Source of the DNA: Rhodoplanes serenus | GTDB lineage: Bacteria; Pseudomonadota; Alphaproteobacteria; Rhizobiales; Xanthobacteraceae | Assembly (NCBI GenBank): GCA_009720755.1 | Contig: WNKV01000003.1 | Location: 186,001-250,000, forward strand | Direction: 5' to 3' | DNA length: 64,000 bases | Part shown: piece by piece, positions 62,607-64,000 of the stretch | Numbering within the stretch: position 1 is the first letter of the stretch | Layout of the letters: each line of letters starts with the position of its first letter | Made by a program: the position numbers and the translations under genes | Notes under the pieces: model-generated | Told to the model about the DNA's origin: nothing | What the model saw: only the letters and a program-made list of their open reading frames with translations | Database searches by the model: none

Positions 62607-63809
62607 ATGAAAACGCGCGCGAGGATCACTGGACACGCCCGGGTGGCGATGACGGCCGGCATGGTGCTGTGCGGCGGCGGTGCGGCTCTGGCGCAGGCCG
62701 TGAGTCACGGACCGGCTGGGCAGCCGGCCAGCCCGATTCCGGCGGCAGACCAGCGCGACAAGACGGTCCACCGGCACGGTGGAGACGAAGCCCGTCACGC
62801 TCATGCGAGCCACCGCCATGCGAGCCGACCGCATGCGGGCCACCACCATGCGGACCGCCGGCATCCCGGACGCGGCCTGCCGTCTGCGGTGGGCGCGCCG
62901 GCGCCCTTGCGTCACCTCCACCGGCCGACCGCACAGCCGCACACGCCCGGCGACGCGCACGGGCACGACGAGGCGCTGACCGAGTTCCTGTTCGCCTACA
63001 CGGTCGGCACCGACATCGCGCCCGCCCATCACCGCCATCTCTTGGTCGACACCAGCGGCGGCTTCGGCAAGGGCAGCGGTACCTATGGGGCGGTGAGCCA
63101 GCGGATCGAGCTCGGCTTCGTGCCGTGGGAGAACTTCCATGTCGGGCTCGGTGCCTCGATGGCCTATCACGCCATCTCCGGCGTCGACGGCCTGGAGGCG
63201 GCGGCACCCCGAGGCACGCTCGCCCCCGATGAGGCGGTGGCGATGCCGCTCCGTCGCGGCCAGGCGGAGTTCGACGGCCTCTCGCTCGAGTTCCGCCAGC
63301 GCCTGCTGGAGCGGGAGCGGGCGCCGTTCGGGCTCACCGTCGTGGTCGAGCCGCATTGGGGCCGCGTCGAGGAGGTCTCGGGTGCGCCGGTCACCAAGCA
63401 CGCCGTCGGCTTCCTGGTGGCCGTCGACAAGGACATCGTCCCGAACACGCTGTTCACCGCGCTCAACGTGTTCTACGAGCCCGAATGGGTGAGGCTGCGC
63501 GACACCGGCGAGTCCGAGCGCGAGTCGACCTTCGGGGTGTCGGGCGCCGCGATGCTGCGGCTGTCGCCGACCGTCTTTGCCGGTGCCGATGCGCGCTGGC
63601 TGCGCAAGTACGAAGGCGCCGCCATGCAGACGCTGGCCGGCGAGGCGGTGTTCGTCGGGCCGGCGATCTACGCGAGCGTCGGCGGCGTGCTGGTCAGCGC
63701 CGCCTACGGGGTGCAGGTGTGGGGGCGCGTTCCGGGTGTCGATGATTTCCTCGACCTCGATCATTTCACCCGGCATCAGGCCAAGCTGCGCGTCGTCGCG
63801 CATTTCTGA
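62607..63809 (+). CDS. Histidine-rich outer-membrane protein, putative zinc uptake
   Basis: A 400-residue protein. The signal peptide (ARVAMTAGMVLCGGGAALAQA) is followed by a His-rich segment: 16 His between residues 55 and 120, as in HAGHHHADRRH. A beta-barrel of about 250 residues begins near residue 135 and ends in ...RVVAHF, a terminal Phe. Such His segments catch metal ions. The ATG at 62607 has a GGGAGGG site. The operator lies just upstream, and a metal-binding ABC receptor follows on the same strand. Confidence 0.8.
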   Translation: MKTRARITGHARVAMTAGMVLCGGGAALAQAVSHGPAGQPASPIPAADQRDKTVHRHGGDEARHAHASHRHASRPHAGHHHADRRHPGRGLPSAVGAPAPLRHLHRPTAQPHTPGDAHGHDEALTEFLFAYTVGTDIAPAHHRHLLVDTSGGFGKGSGTYGAVSQRIELGFVPWENFHVGLGASMAYHAISGVDGLEAAAPRGTLAPDEAVAMPLRRGQAEFDGLSLEFRQRLLERERAPFGLTVVVEPHWGRVEEVSGAPVTKHAVGFLVAVDKDIVPNTLFTALNVFYEPEWVRLRDTGESERESTFGVSGAAMLRLSPTVFAGADARWLRKYEGAAMQTLAGEAVFVGPAIYASVGGVLVSAAYGVQVWGRVPGVDDFLDLDHFTRHQAKLRVVAHF

Positions 63810-63852
63810 CGGGCCGTGCCGACAGCCGAGCCGACACACCATGGAGACGTCC

Positions 63853-64000
63853 GTGATCAGACGATCGATCCTCGCCGCCGCCGCGCTGCTGGTTCTCGCC
63901 GGGCCGGTCCTTGCGCAGGAGCCCGCGCCCGCCACAGCGCCGGTGGAGCCGCTGCGCGTCGTCGCCAGCTTCTCGATCCTCGGCGATCTGGTGAAGCAGG
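63853..64000 (+). CDS. Metal ABC importer receptor, ZnuA-like, 5' part
   Basis: Only the first 49 codons are in the window. GTG 63853 has a GGAGA site; an ATG at 63841 is the alternative. The signal peptide (RRSILAAAALLVLAGPVLAQ) is followed by LRVVASFSILGDLVKQ, the typical N-terminus of zinc/manganese-binding ZnuA/SitA/TroA receptors. It fits the Zur-like operator upstream. Confidence 0.8.
   Translation, partial: MIRRSILAAAALLVLAGPVLAQEPAPATAPVEPLRVVASFSILGDLVKQ

Overview
The window is high-GC DNA (no base count was run) with the gene content and gene order of an alphaproteobacterium. It most resembles the Hyphomicrobiales, in the range of Bradyrhizobium, Rhodopseudomonas and Rhodoplanes. 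The pointers are rpiA–DUF2059–gor, ribH–nusB, cold-shock protein–DUF192–tRNA-Pro–NDUFS4-like subunit, a class II DAHP synthase, a SAM-II riboswitch, phasin and acetoacetyl-CoA reductase, several Bug/TctC receptors, and palindromic intergenic repeats of the kind common in that group. This placement is an inference from content and order; no database was searched.

Layout. 0–2.6 kb: the 3' part of a reductive-dehalogenase/ferredoxin-reductase fusion, then a Bug receptor. 2.8–11 kb: tRNA-Val and a housekeeping run (PEGA lipoprotein, gph, rpiA, DUF2059, gor, vapBC, aroG, an outer-membrane barrel). 11–17 kb: HU, tRNA-Asp, a NitT/TauT-type ABC importer and ribE/ribH/nusB. 17–20 kb: a TetR regulator, a repeat island and phaB. 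20–30 kb: a chemoreceptor, a CBS protein, a MaoC–PTA fusion, unknown secreted proteins, pyrC, and a relic of an ATP-grasp gene. 30–34 kb: a LysR regulator divergent from a four-gene catabolic operon. 34–41 kb: phasin, a collagen-like protein, a Bug receptor with a tartrate-dehydrogenase-like enzyme divergent from a GntR regulator, a lone receiver, a methionine-rich protein and an XRE–cupin regulator. 41.7–44.7 kb: metNIQ behind a SAM-II riboswitch, closed by a clear terminator. 45.3–57 kb: eleven tightly packed minus-strand genes for sulfate uptake and assimilation. 57–62.4 kb: tRNA-Glu, gloA, a sirtuin, a double cold-shock protein, DUF192, a hemolysin III family protein, tRNA-Pro and an NDUFS4-like protein. 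62.5–64 kb: a palindromic operator, a histidine-rich outer-membrane protein and the start of a metal-binding ABC receptor, which looks like a zinc-limitation locus.

How the genes work together. The sulfur block is one pathway: import by sbp–cysTWA, activation by cysD/cysNC, reduction by cysH and cysI, siroheme from cysG, plus DUF2849 and DUF934. The nearby metNIQ operon takes up methionine under a riboswitch sensing S-adenosylmethionine, so about 15 kb is devoted to sulfur. phaB and the phasin point to polyhydroxybutyrate storage. The most unusual items are the dehalogenase fusion, the protein that is one-third methionine with nine cysteines, the His-rich barrel next to a Zur-like palindrome, the riboswitch hairpin that covers a Shine-Dalgarno site, and the modular intergenic repeats.
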